NCBI RefSeq assembly: GCF_902635505.1
Contig: NC_045427.1
Coordinates: 58,244,539 to 58,308,538, forward strand
Source of the DNA: Sarcophilus harrisii
Taxonomy: Eukaryota > Chordata > Mammalia > Dasyuromorphia > Dasyuridae
Direction: 5' to 3'
DNA length: 64,000 nucleotides
The notes below the pieces were generated by a model. The model did not search any database. It saw only the letters and a list, made by a program, of their open reading frames with translations, and had not been told where the DNA came from. Positions 13,701 to 28,399 of the stretch are shown here, piece by piece. How positions within the stretch are numbered: position 1 is the stretch's first letter; the number at the start of each line of letters is the position of its first letter. The translations under genes and the position numbers were made by a program.

Positions 13701-16700
13701 CTCATGAGGACAAGGCTTGCTTCTATTTTTTTACAAGTCACAGACTGTGTGGCCAGGACTTCTCAACCCATAAAACCCTCTTATAGATTTGTTTTAGTGA
13801 TCTAGATTAAAATGTGGAAAGATATGAATGAAATGGAAAGAGTTAAATGAAATAGAGGAAAAAAATCAACATTATACAAAGAAAAGTTTGATTTTCTTAT
13901 GGAATTTTAGCATTTTTCTTCCAGAAAATTGCTAAATTCTGAAATAATTTTGTTATTAAATATTATTAAAATTTTATTTTTCTGTTGTGAATTAAATTTA
14001 CTTTGTGGTACAATGAATATATCTTTGTGGTAAAATAAAGCTTTAATTTTTTCTTGTTCTGTCATCTTTAGTTTTTTTCTTCAAAGAAGCAGTATTGGAA
14101 AGGTAATATCATGTTTACTATATGTATTTGAATATAGTTCTTCCTTGGAAATACTGAAGAGTTTTATTAGTTTGGGCTGAAAAAATTGAATCAGATTATT
14201 TGTAACATGATGTTTGTAAGGGTATCTGAAAATGGAAATTTTTGCTTAGTTATGAAAAGCTTAAATGTGTAAGTATATATATATGTATATGTATATAGAT
14301 ATATATAATACATATGTGCATATTTATTTGTTGGGTTTTTACTCTGCCATTTAAAGCTATATTGTGATCATCAAAAATGTTCAGGGCTCATTTGATGTTT
14401 TATTTCATCTTGGTATCTCAGGCACCCACTAAATCCTACCTCCATTTAGTATTTTATTTTTACCTTATTAGATGTAAAAATAGTTCTCTTTATTTGTGTA
14501 AGCTTTTGAATTTCAAATTTTTTTCTCCTTCTTTCCCTTCCACCCCTTTCTCACCAAGAGAGAAACAGTTTGACATAGTTTTATGTATGTACAACCATGA
14601 TAACCTGCAATACATTTTTAAAGGTTTTATTAATTATTTTTAATTAAAGGTTAGCCAAAAAGGTTTCTGCTTCTATGTTTAAATAAATTTTTTTCTCAAA
14701 ATTTGTTACTCCTTTTTCCTGCCTGTGTGCTACATGCAGGCTTAAAATTAATGTTTCTTTGACTGCTAGGCCCTTATTCTGATCATCAGGGGTCAGTCGT
14801 TGTCTACTTCTGTAGATCCAGGAGATTAGACTGAATTGTGCTGCCTCACAGCTCACCCTAGCAGTTAGATTTTTAAAAATAAAATAAAATGTTAGTTTAT
14901 TTTTTACTTGCTATTTTTTAATAAAAATAAAATATCAAAAATATTGATTTTTTAAAAAAAAATTCTTTTGCATTGTATTCTGATTTTTCATAATAAGGTA
15001 GAGCTTGAAAAGACTGAAGGAGTCATCCAGTTTTACCTAACCATTTTACAGATAAGGAAACCTGAGATCCTGAAAGATTTTGACTATTTATGATTACCCA
15101 GTGACTGAGCAGAAACTCAAATTGAGATCTCTTGATTATAAGTTCAATGTGTATGTTAAGTGACATTTCCTTTTATTTGCAATTTTAAAATGTCATTTTA
15201 AAGAAAATACCTAGAGATATGTGTGCAGTTTTAATAACATTGTGGGGCAAGCTTTGCAATATGTGTAAATTAGTAGTTTTATAATCGGAGTATCCCTAAT
15301 TTCAATCAATTGCTTTGTTTATTTTGAGAAAGAACCGAGCTCAAGCAGCCATGGAACTCTTACAAGAATTAAATAGTGACGTCTCTGGGAGTTTTGTGGA
15401 AGAGGTGTGTGTCTTTAACTTATTACTGCCTTTTAAAAGCTGATTGTGGATAATTTTCCAATTTGTTCATCTAGTAACTGATAAAATTTTCTAGGATTTG
15501 TTGTCTTATATGTTAAATAATATGTCTTAAGGGACGTAAGTCAAGAGCAGAAAGGCTACAGATATTAAGGGAGTCCTGAGCTAGGACATAGTAGCATAAA
15601 GAGCATTGGAACGGGGTAGAGTAGAGGTGGGATGGAATCTTAAATTATGTTCTAGTTCCTTAATAGTATTTGTCATTGATCTAATTTCATTTTGGTAATG
15701 TCTGCATTATTTGTTGTATTCTAATATTATTTGAAATTTTCTGCCTTACTGAAATATGAATGTCAAATTGTTGGATTTTTTTTCCCCTGTCCTATTTAGA
15801 GTCCAGAAAAACTCCTAGACAATGATCCTTCATTTTTCTGTAGGTTTGATGTGGTGATAGCGACTCATTTGCCAGAAAGGTACATTTTTATGCCCACGGT
15901 CGCTGGTGCTTCATTCTGCTCTTAGATTGTTTCTTTTTTCAAGAAAGGTTGATGCTATGCAGATAATGTATGAATACTACATAGTAGCTTTTGCTTGAAT
16001 GCCTGAATGAACTACTGATGCTTAAATACATTGAATGAATGAAAGCATGCATGCTTTTTATAGTAGCACCTATGAACTGGTTGTCCCTGAAAAGACAGGC
16101 AAAAGAATAGAATGGGGAAAAGGAGCTTTGGAATATAGGAATAGCACAATAAATATTTATGATAGAAACATCAGTTGCAATTATGATTATAGAAAACATT
16201 TTATTTAAGTGTAAGTGGTTTATAAATATTTCTTACCACTTAATTTTATTGGGTTATAATAATGATAGATATATTTGAAAATATTTTCAAGCAATACTAT
16301 AATTGAAAAAGTAGGAAATTTTATCCCCTAGAATCTTAAGGATATATATTTGTTTTGAGTTTTAATCCATATGCAAGTAAACACTTGCATTTCTCTGCAA
16401 TATTTAATTTCTTTCTCTAAATATACCATTTATATCTTTCCTTTTTATAGTTAGCAATCATTAAGCACCTACTCTGTGCCAGGTATTGTGCTAAGTACTG
16501 GGGAAACAAAGAAAGGCAGAAAGACAGTTCCTGCCCTCGAGGAGCTTATGTTCTCATTAGGGAGAGAACAAGGAAACAACTATGTGCACTATAGGCTAAA
16601 AAGTAAATATTTAACAGAAGGAAGAAGGGTTTGGGAAAGGCTTTTTGTAGAAGATGGGAATTTAGGAGATTAGGACTTGAAGGAAAGCCAGGGGCAGAGA

Positions 16701-19700
16701 TGAGGAGGGAGCATCATCTAAGCATGGATAACAGCCAGAAGAAATGCTTAGAACTAAAAGATATACCAGTAAAGAGAGCTTTAAAGTGTTTTATTTTAAT
16801 GCTATTTCATGTTTGGAGTATATTTCTGCCTATTTTCTTATTATTTTGATGTATTTTGCTTTCTTTTGCAGTACATTGCTCCACTTAGCGGAAATCCTTT
16901 GGAATGCTTGCATTCCTCTTTTGGTCTGTAGAACATATGGGCTGGTTGGTTATATGAGGATCATTATAAAAGAACATCCAGGTAAGATAATTTTAAAAGC
17001 AATTTGAATTCATTTGCATGTAAATTGGATATAATTTTAGAAAATGTCCTTCAGTTTTATAAAGATTAAATAGTTTATAAATATTTCTTACTGTTTAATT
17101 TTACTGAGTTATAATAATGATAGAGAGATATTTGAAAATGTTTTCAAGCAATACTCAAATTGAAAAAGTATGAAATTTTATACCTTAAAATGCTAAGGAT
17201 ATATATTTGTTTTGAATTTGAATCCCTATAAGTCTTTTTTTTTTTTTTTTTGGTGAGGCAGTTGGGACAAAAGTGAAGTACTTGTCCAGGATCACATCAA
17301 TACGAAGTGTCAAATGTCTAAGGCTGGATTTGAACTCCTGACTCCAGGCCCAATGCTCTATCCCCTATGCCATCCAGCTGCTCTTTATAAATCTTAGGGT
17401 ATCTTTAAGCTAGGACATCTTATTAGATGTTTTAGTTACTTTTTGTTTTGGTCACATTGAAGCTGATTCTACATCCAGAAGAATTCTTTTAGAGGCATAG
17501 TTGTTCAAATTTTATTAAAGTTGGAGGTTTTTATTTACTTCAGTTTTATGATGTGCCAGCACAAATATAAACATAATTGTTCTTAACTATCTGAGGGAAA
17601 AAAAGATATCATATATTTTTTGCAGTGAGTTTCATTAGTGAAAGAAAAGCATCTATAAAGAGTTTTAATTGAACCTTCCTGCTGATTCCCTGTGAGGCTT
17701 TGGGCAAGTCATTTTTCCTTCTGTGGGTTGAGTTTGTCAGTATCTGTGAAATAAGAGGGTTCATTAGATCCTAGGGCAAAGGTAAATGATGAAAGTCAGG
17801 TGGTTTGGCCTCCTCGTTTTACAGGGGATGCACCTGGGACCCAGAGACAGAAAAATGACTTGCCAGAGCCCTTCAGGAGGTAATTAGTAGAGCTAGGATT
17901 TGAATCTCGATGCTCTCCTGTTCTTGCTGCTCCTGTATTGACCTCTGCAGCATCTTCAGCCCTCACTTGCCCATCATCCCTTACATTAACCCAACTGGTG
18001 ATACGTCTTGTTTGTTTCACAGTGATTGAATCTCATCCAGACAATGCGCTGGAAGATCTTCGGCTGGATAAGCCCTTTCCTGAGCTTAGAGAGCACATAC
18101 AGTCCTATGATTTAGATCACATGGAGAAGAAGGTGGGCACTGTTTGTAATTTGTTTTTATGACAAGAAATGAGCAAGTTTTAGTTTGCTTGTGCAAACTC
18201 ATCACTATTGAGGGGAGTTTTCGCTCATATTGATGACTCCTAGTTCTGTTTATTATGTTGTAGGACAAATGATTTCAGAAATCAGGCTGTATATGATTTC
18301 TTACAGAACAATATGAATTTAATAAATGTGTACATAACTTTATCATTAAGTTTATTAACCATGTTAAGAGAAGAGACATTTTTTCCTCTAGACTGAAAAT
18401 ACTGATAGAATGCCAGTTCTCTCTCCCCTAATCTGTTTAATAGGTGGTCATCTTTTAAAGATTAGCTCAGATTCTACCCCTTCCAAAAAGCTCTCTCCCA
18501 AACTCTTTGTAGTGTCGAGTCATCTTGTTTCCCTCAGATCTCACAACTTTCTTCTGGTTGGTAATGACCTTTCCTTCCCTCAGACTTCAGACAGGATCTT
18601 GTCTTTCTCTTCCACATTTATCATGGGTAATTTTGCATTGTTGTCATGTGTACCCATGTCTTATTGTCATATTAGACTCTAAGCTTTATGAGGATTGGAA
18701 ATGTAAATTATCTGAACTTTGTTTCTCCCTTAGAACTCAACAGGTCGAAGGTGCTTAGTAAATATTTGCTAAATTAAATTGGAATCCTAAGATTTGAATT
18801 CCAACTGAGTGGCTTCCTCTGCTTTGTAGCCTCTAGACTCTCACCAGGATCCTGCCTAAACTTCTCTCTTTGCCAAGAAGATAATAGCATCAGGCAGTGA
18901 AGTCTTGAATTTATTAGATACCTATTTTATGGCAAGCTAGAGTGTTATAAGGACCCCAATGCAGCAATCCCTGCTCATGTGGGGAGATAACATATACATG
19001 TAAATCTATACACAATGTAGGGAGGGAAAGAGCAGTTGAGAAGATTGGGAACAACTTCTGGGAGAAGGTAGTGCTTGAGCTGAGTCTTTTTTTTTTTTTT
19101 TTTTTAAATTTAATAGCCTTTTATTTACAGGATATATACATGGGTAACTTTACAGCATTAACAATTGCCAAACCTCTTGTTCCAATTTTTCACCTCTTAC
19201 CTCTCCACCCTCCCTAAATGGCAGGATGACCAGTAGATGTTAAATATATTAAAATATAACTTAGATACACAATAAGATACATGACTAAAATATTATTTTG
19301 CTGTACAAAAAGAATCAGACTCTGAATTATTGTACAATTAGCTTGTGAAGGAAATCAAAATGCAGGTGTGCATAAATATAGGGATTGGGAATTCAATGTA
19401 ATGGTTTTTAGTCATCTCCCAGAGTTCTTTTCCGGTATAGCTGGTTCAGTTCATTTACTGCTCCATTAGAAATGATTTGGTTGATCTTGTTGCTGAGGAT
19501 GGCCTGGTCCATCAGAACTGGTCATCATCTAGTATTGTTGTTGAAATATATAATGATCTCCTGGTCCTGCTCATTTCACTCAGCATCAGTTCGTGTAAGT
19601 CTCTCCAGGCCTTTCTGAAATCATCCTGTTGGTCATTTCTTACAGAACAGTAATATTCCATAATTTTCATATACCACAATTTATTCAGCCATTCTCCAAC

Positions 19701-22700
19701 TGATGGACATCCATTCAGTTTCCAGTTTCTAGCCACTACAAAAAGGGCTGCCACAAACATTCGTGCACATACAGGTCCCTTTCCCTTGAGCTGAGTCTTT
19801 AAGAAAATGAGGAATTCTGTGAGCTGGAGATGAGAAAAGTACATTTTGGCCTGTGGAGACAGTACCAGCAAACAAAGACAGAGATGGAGTATCAGCTGGC
19901 CAGTAGGGAAGCATATATAATGAAAGCTGCATTAGCTCATAAAAAGCTTTAAACATGAACTGGAGAAGCCTGTGTTTTATCCTAAGTAGTAGGAAGCCAC
20001 TCACGCCTGTACTCAGAGAAAACCAGAAAAAACAGCAGTGTGGAGTGGGCATCTGAAAGGGAAGAGGCAGAGAAACCAAGTAGAAGAATATTGCAGTAGT
20101 TTATACATAAGAAGTGGGACAGAATAGGAAGCTATGTGAATAGAAAAGGAGGGATGAATATGGGAAATGTGGAGGCAGACAGGGAAGAATTGGCAATTTA
20201 TAGGATATTTAGAATGAATGAGAGTGAGGAAGAAAGCATGATGCTGAGGTTTCAATAGGGAAATTGAGGAGAAGAGTGTTTTCCTGTATTTAAGAAATTC
20301 ATGGGGCATGCAGTTTGAAATGTCTAATTGTTGATTTGTACGGTGAAACTGGATCTCAGAAGAGAGACTTTGGTCTGGAATTATAAATCTGGGAGGCATC
20401 TGAATAGAGATGAGGATTTAACCTATCGGAGCTTAATGGGGTCTCCAAATGAAAGAATATAGAGAGAGGAGAGACTACTTGTCTCTCAAGAGCTCAAGAG
20501 CTTTGGGTTATAGCCACAGTTAGTGTCAGCCAAGGAGACAGAACAGTGGACACACAGTTAAGAAGTGAATCAAGGGACAGGAGTGTCTCAAAACCCCAGA
20601 GAGGAGAGAGCATTCAGGAGAGAGTCTGTTGCTGCAGAGAGATCAAAAAGGATGAAAAAGGCTAAAAACAAAACCATTAGATTTGGAAGCAAAGAGTGCA
20701 TTGGGAACTTTGGAGAGTAATTTCAGTAAATGTGTTGTCAGAAGCTAGATTGAAAAGGGTTAAAAAGTCAGAAGAGAGTGGATGAAGTGAGTAGGGACAA
20801 CATTTTTTAGGAATTTGTTTGGGAAAGGGAGAAGAGATGGATACTGATCGCTTGAAGGGATGGTTGTATCAAAGAAGGACTTTTAAAAATATATATTTTA
20901 TTCCCTCCTCCCCTGATTAGTCGTTAAAACAATTTTTTTACATTAAAAAAAAATTTTTTTTTAAGTTTCAAATTCTATCTCTGTATTCCTTCTTCCCATG
21001 CCCCTCTCTCTGAGATGGTAAACAATTTGATATAGGTTATATATGTGCAGTTATATAAAACATTCAAAGGAGGATTTTCTAGGGATGGAGGAGAGATCTA
21101 GATATAAATACAACAGGGAAGGAAATGGTAGATAAGTGATTCGAAATTAGTGGGAACAGGGCAAGATTGATAGAGCTGATGAGAGGAATCTTGGACATGG
21201 GTGGAGGCGTTTGTTTTGGCGAGGAGGGTTATCTTTTTATCAGTGTAAAGGAGAAGAGGAAAAAGGTAGGGTAATGCAAAACGACTCTGGTCATAGGAGA
21301 GCTTGTAGCAAATGAGAAGTATTGGTGAACTTCGAAGACGTACATTAATAGGAAAAGTGAGACCATAAAAAGTAACTTCTCTAGTGACCACATTAATAGA
21401 TCTTATATCTGTGAGGCCTTCAGGTTTGCTGAGTACTTCCTTCCCTCCCCCCCCCCCCAACCTTATAAGATAGTGAAAGGATTTGGGGTTCAAAAAGGTT
21501 CATAACTTACCTGTTCATGGCCTGTAGCTAGGAATATTAGAATGGGAATTGTAAGCGAGCACTCTTGATTTCAAGTCCATGGCCCTTTTTTCAGCTATTA
21601 CTGTGTATTCAGTATTTCTCCACATTACTTCTTCTCTTATTCTCAGGACCATAGCCATACTCCATGGATTGTGATTGTAGCCAAGTATTTGGCACAGTGG
21701 CACAGTGATGTAAGTCTTTTTCTTTTTTTTTCTGTTTTTTTTTTTTTTAAACAATATTGTACTTTTAGCATATTATGAAATACCAGTTATTAGAATTTTT
21801 TTAGCTATTCTTTTTTCCTTGGAAAAGGGGGCTTTTAAAATTAGGTAGTTCTTTTGATATATATTTTTAGTCAGTAAAAATATTTAATTATATGAATGTC
21901 ATCCTGAAATATGTTGGGAATGTATATAGCAAAATGCCATAAAATGATCTTTTAAATTCACCCAATGATTCTTTAGTTATTTATTGAAAAACAAGTGAAT
22001 TTTAGTTACCTGTGTGATTGTAGAAATTTAAAAGGTATAAACTCTAGATTTTTGTATATTGACTAGCTATAACCATGCTCATGAGGCTTTTTATTTTTTA
22101 TTATATTATTAAAAGGTGTAAATTTTAGATTTTTATATATTGAGTTGATATAACCATGCTTATGAGACTTTTTATTTTAACTACTTTAGAAGAATGGACA
22201 AATACCTAAAACATACAAAGAGAAAGAAGCCTTCAGAGATTTGATTAGACAAGGTAATGTTATAAAATGTAATTGTGAATTGTATAGTATTTGAAAGAGC
22301 AATAAGAAATCTATTCTTTCTTGAGGCAAATGTTTTTATTTATTTTGAGGCTGCTTTTCTTAATATTTTTTTAGTACCTGTTCTCATCTGTTAGAGATTA
22401 AACTCTTCCTTTAGGGAGGCTAAGATCCATTTTTTTCTTTTTCTTTTTAAAAATTTTAATATCCTATTTTTTCCCAACTACATGTAAAAATAATTTTTAA
22501 CTTTCAGGTTCTCTCCCATCATTGAGAAGGCATGCAACATATATAAACATGTACAGTCATGCAAAACATATTTCCATATTATTAAGATCCATTTTTCATA
22601 TAAATATAGTTTAAAGGTTTTTGTAAACTTTATCTATCTATAGATAGATATTCTTAATTTCTGCTCAAACAGGTATTTTGAAGAATGAAAATGGTGTTCC

Positions 22701-25700
22701 AGAAGATGAAGAAAATTTTGAAGAAGCTATTAAAAATGTGAACACAGCACTAAGTACCACTCAGGTATTGTGAGTATTATCATTAAAAATCAACAAACAT
22801 CTACTAATCTACTAAAAATCAACACACATTGCTACTTGTCAGGCACAATGATAAACACCAAGAATTCAAAGAAAGGCGAAAGGAGCTCACCTTCTAGTGT
22901 GGGAGAGACAGCATATAAATAATTAGGTGGATATAAGATAGATATGATGCAAATGGAAGGTAATTTTAGCAAGAAGGGATTTTGGAGGGAAGGGGTAGGG
23001 TTAGGAAAGGTCTCTACCAGAAAGTGGATAGGAGTTGGAGGTAAGGAAGGAGAGCAATCCGGGCCTGGAGGACAGCCAGGACCCCTTCACTAAAGAAGGA
23101 AATGGAGGGCCTAATCAAGGAACAGCAGTTGGTCATTAGAGCTGTAGCGCAGCATTCATGTAGGGGGAATAAAGTGTAAGAAAACTAGAAGGGTGGGAAA
23201 GGGCCAACTGGTAAAGGGTTTCATCTTTTTTCTTATGAATATTTTTTGTTAATTTATTGATCTCTCTCATCCCACTCCATTCTCTTTTGTGATGTTAGCT
23301 GTTAGTCAAAATGACCTTACTGCCAGCTACTTGTTAAAATTAAAGTCTTTTGTTGCCTTGATCTTCTCTGATTTTTGGTTATTACAAATACAGCAGCATC
23401 ATATATATATGCACTAATTTAAATGTAAGGCAGATTCTTCTAGTTTATCTGTCAAGTATTTCTCCTCTTAACTTTTCATACATAATCATCATTTAAAGCA
23501 TTAAGAGCTTTATAAATGCAACAATCTAAAAGAGTTTTTATCGAATAACATCATTACACAAATAACTATTCTCCATTTTATGTGACACTGCTCCAGATCA
23601 CAGTATTTTTTTCTAGATTTTTGCTTACCCTAAATAACATTCTGATAAAATCCCATTTTGCTTCTAACCAGTCTCTTAATCTGCCCTCTCTTTTATCATT
23701 CCCCTCCCTTTATATTATCCCCTTCTCCTTCTCCTTCCCTATTGGATAAGATATATTTCTATGCCCAGATGAGGGTGAAATTCAAATGTTAGCCCCTTCC
23801 ACTGGAAAAAGCTCTTCCCTGTTACCCCTCCTTTTATGTGAGATAACTTTCTTTGTTTTTCCTTTCTTTTCCCCTTCTCCTAGTATGTCTTCTTTTTCAC
23901 CCATTCATTTTTTTTCCCCTGAGGCATTTGGGGTTAAGTGACTTGCCCAGGGTCACACAGCCAGGACGAGTTAAGTGTCTGAGGTCAGATTTGAACTCAG
24001 GTCCTCCTGACTTCAGAGCTGGTACTCTATCCACTGCGCCACCTAGCTGCCCCCACCCATTCATTTTTTAAAATATTGTTTGGATTTTAAAATATGTTGG
24101 ATTATCCAGCATAGTCAACTCACTCTCATGCTCTCTGTCTATGTACAGTTCTTATAAAATTCTTAGATATTCCATGTACTTATATAGTAATATAAACAGT
24201 TGAACCGTATTTACTTTTCTTTCATGTTCACCTTTTTTAATGCTTCTCTTAAGTCTTATATTTGAAAGGCAGGTTTCTATTCATCTCTGGTCAATAGAGT
24301 CTTTCAATTTCTAGGAATTCTTGTTGGACTTGTGCCTAATTCACTTTCATTTTATTTATTGAGTCTTTGCTTGTCGCTGTTTTGACAGCTCTAAATTTAT
24401 GGTTTGGTCTTTCCTGTCATCATAGTATCTCTTTTTGGTTGGGTTCTTTTTTTTTTTTGTTTGCTCAGTTTCCTAGCCTAATTCTTTACTTTAAACTTTT
24501 TGTTCCGAACTTCAGGCTTGTTTCACATTGCTAATTCCACAGCTAGTTTTGGAGGTTTGTAAGTTTGTAGTCTTCTAAGAAGAAGTGATGACTTAGGAAG
24601 AGATTTGGTCATGCTCTTCTGGTCTTTATCACTAAGGGCCTCTTTTTCCTTGGGACTGAAAGCCATGTTGCTTCTCATGGCCTTTGCTCCCTTGGTACAT
24701 ACAATGTAGCAAGTGCTACTGCTCTCCAGGGCCCCTACTCCCTTGGGACAGAAAGAGATGCTGTTCCTTAGGGCTCCTGCTCCCTTGGAACAGCAAGTAA
24801 TAATGCTTTTTTGTGATCAAAAACAATATGCTTTTTAGGGCTTCTAGTCTCTTGTGACTGCAAGAGCTCCTTCCCACTCTGGAATTGTGACCTAGAAGTG
24901 GGATTGGGCAGTGGAGTTGCCAGACAGTACTTGACCCTATACCCTGTGCTAGCTAGCACAATCTTTTTCTGATCTGTTGGCAGATTCCCCTTCTGGGCTC
25001 TGGCTTAAGAACTTCCAAAGCTGCTGCTGCTTTTGTTATCTCCTCCAAGGCCCACAATTTGTGTTGCCATCCCATGGGTCCCAGGCTTCCCACACACACA
25101 CACACTCAATGCCATAGATCCTGTCACAAATCTCTTAAGTTGTCTTGGCCTTGAAAACTAACTCAGTCTGACCTTTTGTTGGTTCTGCTTCTCTAGAATT
25201 CGATTTGAGGTATTATTTTAAAGTTTTTTGATGGTAATGTTGGGAGAGCTTGGCTGCTTCCTCTACACTGCCATCTCCTCTTTGCCCTAGGAACAAAGTT
25301 GGTAAAGGCTTTAAATGCCAAAAAAAATTTATATTTAATCCTGAAAGTCATAGGTAGTTTCTAGAATTGATGCCTGCAAGGTTTATAAAGCACTTTCTTA
25401 TTATAATCAACCTTATGAGTTGACACTGTCATTTTACATATGAAGAAAATAAACTTTAGGGAAAGGATAGCCTTGCCAATCATTACACAGTTAGTCAATG
25501 TTAGAGATCCAGTAAGTGGGCCCACATCTCCTAAATTGCAAATGTGGGCTATTTCTGCTCTTCTAGGGAATATTTCAAGTATTTTTATTTTTAAATAGTA
25601 TTTTTTTCCAATGTAAAGACAATTTTTAACGCTCATTTTTAAAATAAGATTTTGAATTCAAAGTTTTCTTTTTATCTTCCTCCTTAAGATGGTAAACAAT

Positions 25701-28365
25701 TTGATATAGGTTATATATGTGTAATCATATAAAACTTATTTCTATAGGAGCCATGCTGTATAACAAGAAACAGAATAAAAGGAAAAAAATTATTTTAAAA
25801 TAAAGTAAATATAGTATTATTTATTCCGTATTCACACTCCATCAAATCTTTCTCTGGATATGGATTAGCATTTTTCATCATGAATCTTTTAGAATTGTCT
25901 TGGATCACTGTATGGCTGGAAAGGAAACTAAGTCTATCATAGTTGATCATTGCATAACGTTCCTATTACCATGTCAGTGTTCTAGTGTTGCTCACTTCAT
26001 TCAGCATCAGTTCATCTAAGTTTTTCCAAGTTTTTCTGAAATCTGCTCACCATATCTCATAGCACAATAGTTTTCACATACTACAGCTTGTTCAGTCATT
26101 CCCTAATTGAAATTCCACTCAATTTTCAATTCTTTGCCACTAGGAAAAGCTGCTATAAATATTTTTGTACATTTGGGTGCTTTTCCCTTTTTTATAATTT
26201 CTTTAGGATACAGACCCAATAGTTGTATTGCTGGATCAAAGAATATGCACAAGTTTGATTGCCCTTTGGACATAGTTTCAGGTATTTTCAAAAATTGCTG
26301 AAGGGAGAGTATTTGGATGAGAAAAGCAACTGGAATTGACATATGAATATTAATTATGTATAGGAATTTGGGCACATATTGAATGTAGGCAGTGTGAATG
26401 ACTACACATTTATAATACAAATAGAATTCTGTTTTAATGAGCTGTCTTTAAACTACATGAAAATGACAATCCGTTCTTGCTAGCTAAATGTACAGAAGTG
26501 ATGATGGAGTCTTCTACTTCTTTTACAAATAAAGCAGATGTTGAGTATATGTGCTTGTGTATGATGATAAAATGAGTCTGGAAGAAGTGTGAAAAGCAGT
26601 GTTCTGTTGGTCTCATAAGGAAGGAGTTCATGTCATTTCTCACCTGAGCTCACAACTTTGGCATTTCTCTAACTTTTTCACCAAGTGCTGACTGCCATTC
26701 TACCCCACCCCACCCTGGCTTCTGTGTGTGCTCTCTTTCCCCTGTTAGATTATAAACTCCTTGAGGGCATGGATTGTCTTTTTTAATGTTCATATCCCCA
26801 AAGTTTAACACTGTGCCTGACACCTTGTGGGTGCTTAATAAATGTTTATTGCCTGATTGCCAGAGAGGAAAATTATAATTGAGACACAGTGCTTTAAAGT
26901 TTGCAAAACCTGCTGTTGCTAACTCAGTAGTTGTTTCTTCTGCATTAATTATATTTTATGATAAATTCTTAATGAAATTTTATTTTTCAAAATGTATATG
27001 ATTTTAAAAAATAAATTGAAGTTGGAATTGTTTGGGAAAGAGAGCCTGTCTAGTTAAGGCTCTTGGGGGATTATAAAGTAGTACAACTCATCAGATGGTC
27101 TCAAAGTCCAAAAAGTGCTATTGGGTCTCTTCAACTGCACAAATACTGAGTAATCACTCCAGGAATAACCACTTGGCCACTCAGCAGGGTCCCCTGCAGG
27201 TCAGGATTTAACAGAGCCATGATACTTTCCAGGGCTTCAGAACATTCCAGGATTTCTTTTCACTTTCACTCTGTCATTGCACAGGCCCCATTAGGAATAT
27301 CAAAGTCTCCTCTCAGAGGACACTTAATAAGAAATTATCTCTAAAGTACTTAGAATTACTCTATCCTTCACCTCTGCAGTAAACACATAGCCATTTACAA
27401 AACCTTAATAATATTATTTTTTTAAATGTCAATTTTATTCATATTTGCCCTTATACAGATATTCATAACAGTAGTTTTCATAACTCTGGGATATATGTGC
27501 TATAAATATTATCCCTACTTAACACATGAGGAAACTAGATGAAGGGAGAAAAAGGGTGGAAATGAGCATTTATATAGTAGTTACTACATTCCAAATACTG
27601 CTAAATACTTTATAGACATTTTCATCCTATCTGTTCTTTCATTAGGTGGCAGACCTGCTTTGGCCAGAAACCCTGAGGGTCTTCCCCTCCCAGATTCATT
27701 CATTCATTTATTCAGATTTTTTTGGGCAAGGTGAAAGAAGAGATTCTTTGCCTCAATTGCTACCTAGCTTTAATCACTGAATGGTGCGGCCTCAATCAAA
27801 CTGAGATCTGTCAGAGACCTTAGATTAAAAAAGCCTAAGTTTCCTCTTTCTTCTAAGGCCATCTCTAATCATCTTGATCTATGTCTGGCCATTAGACTCA
27901 GATGGCTCTGGAGGGAAAGTGAGGCAGGTGACCTTGCACGGCCCTCCCTCACTGCAGTCCAGTTCACTTGCATATCATGGATGACTTCCCTGATGTCATG
28001 AGCCTCTTGAGAATGAAGGACAAAACAGCAAGAGCTGGGACCCCAATCTGCCCCATCTTAAGTCTACCATAGTGTCTTTATATCGCAGATAGCCTGCACA
28101 ATCTTGTGTCATTTTGATACAGTAAAAGAAATGTAAAATTTGTAGATGGGGCACCTGAGTTCTTAGCACAAAACTATGTAATCTTAGGCAAGTTTTTTTT
28201 AATCTATCTTAGCTTTAGTGTTCCCATATGTAAAATGGAAGGTGATGTTTGGCTTAAATAATATTAAAAAACTTTTTGAAATGCAAAAGTGCTCTATAAA
28301 TGAACTATGAAATACTGTTGTAAAGATATGTCTTTAGAAGTAATGTCAGTACTGTTAACATTCTA

Positions 28366-28399
<34 letters not shown>

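Larger units (their letters stand above)
18897..21510 (-). mobile_element. Long L2 remnant carrying two L1 insertions
   Basis: The antisense tail at 18897 (GAATTTATTAGATACCTATT) runs through L2 body sequence at 19801-20880 and resumes at about 21070. L1 pieces interrupt it at 19090-19784 and 20885-21068. Body landmarks include AGGAAGCCACTCACGCCTGT and AGAGATCAAAAAGGATGAAA. Confidence 0.85.
22780..25370 (-). mobile_element. L2 remnant split by a HAL1-like element that itself holds a SINE
   Basis: L2 minus occupies 22780-23223 (CAACAAACATCTACTAATCT, then GGTTAGGAAAGGTCTC) and resumes at 25299-25370. The break is an L1-derived element bordered by CTGGTAAAGGGTTT and TTGGTAAAGGCTTT, a diverged 14-bp target-site duplication. 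Confidence 0.8.
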
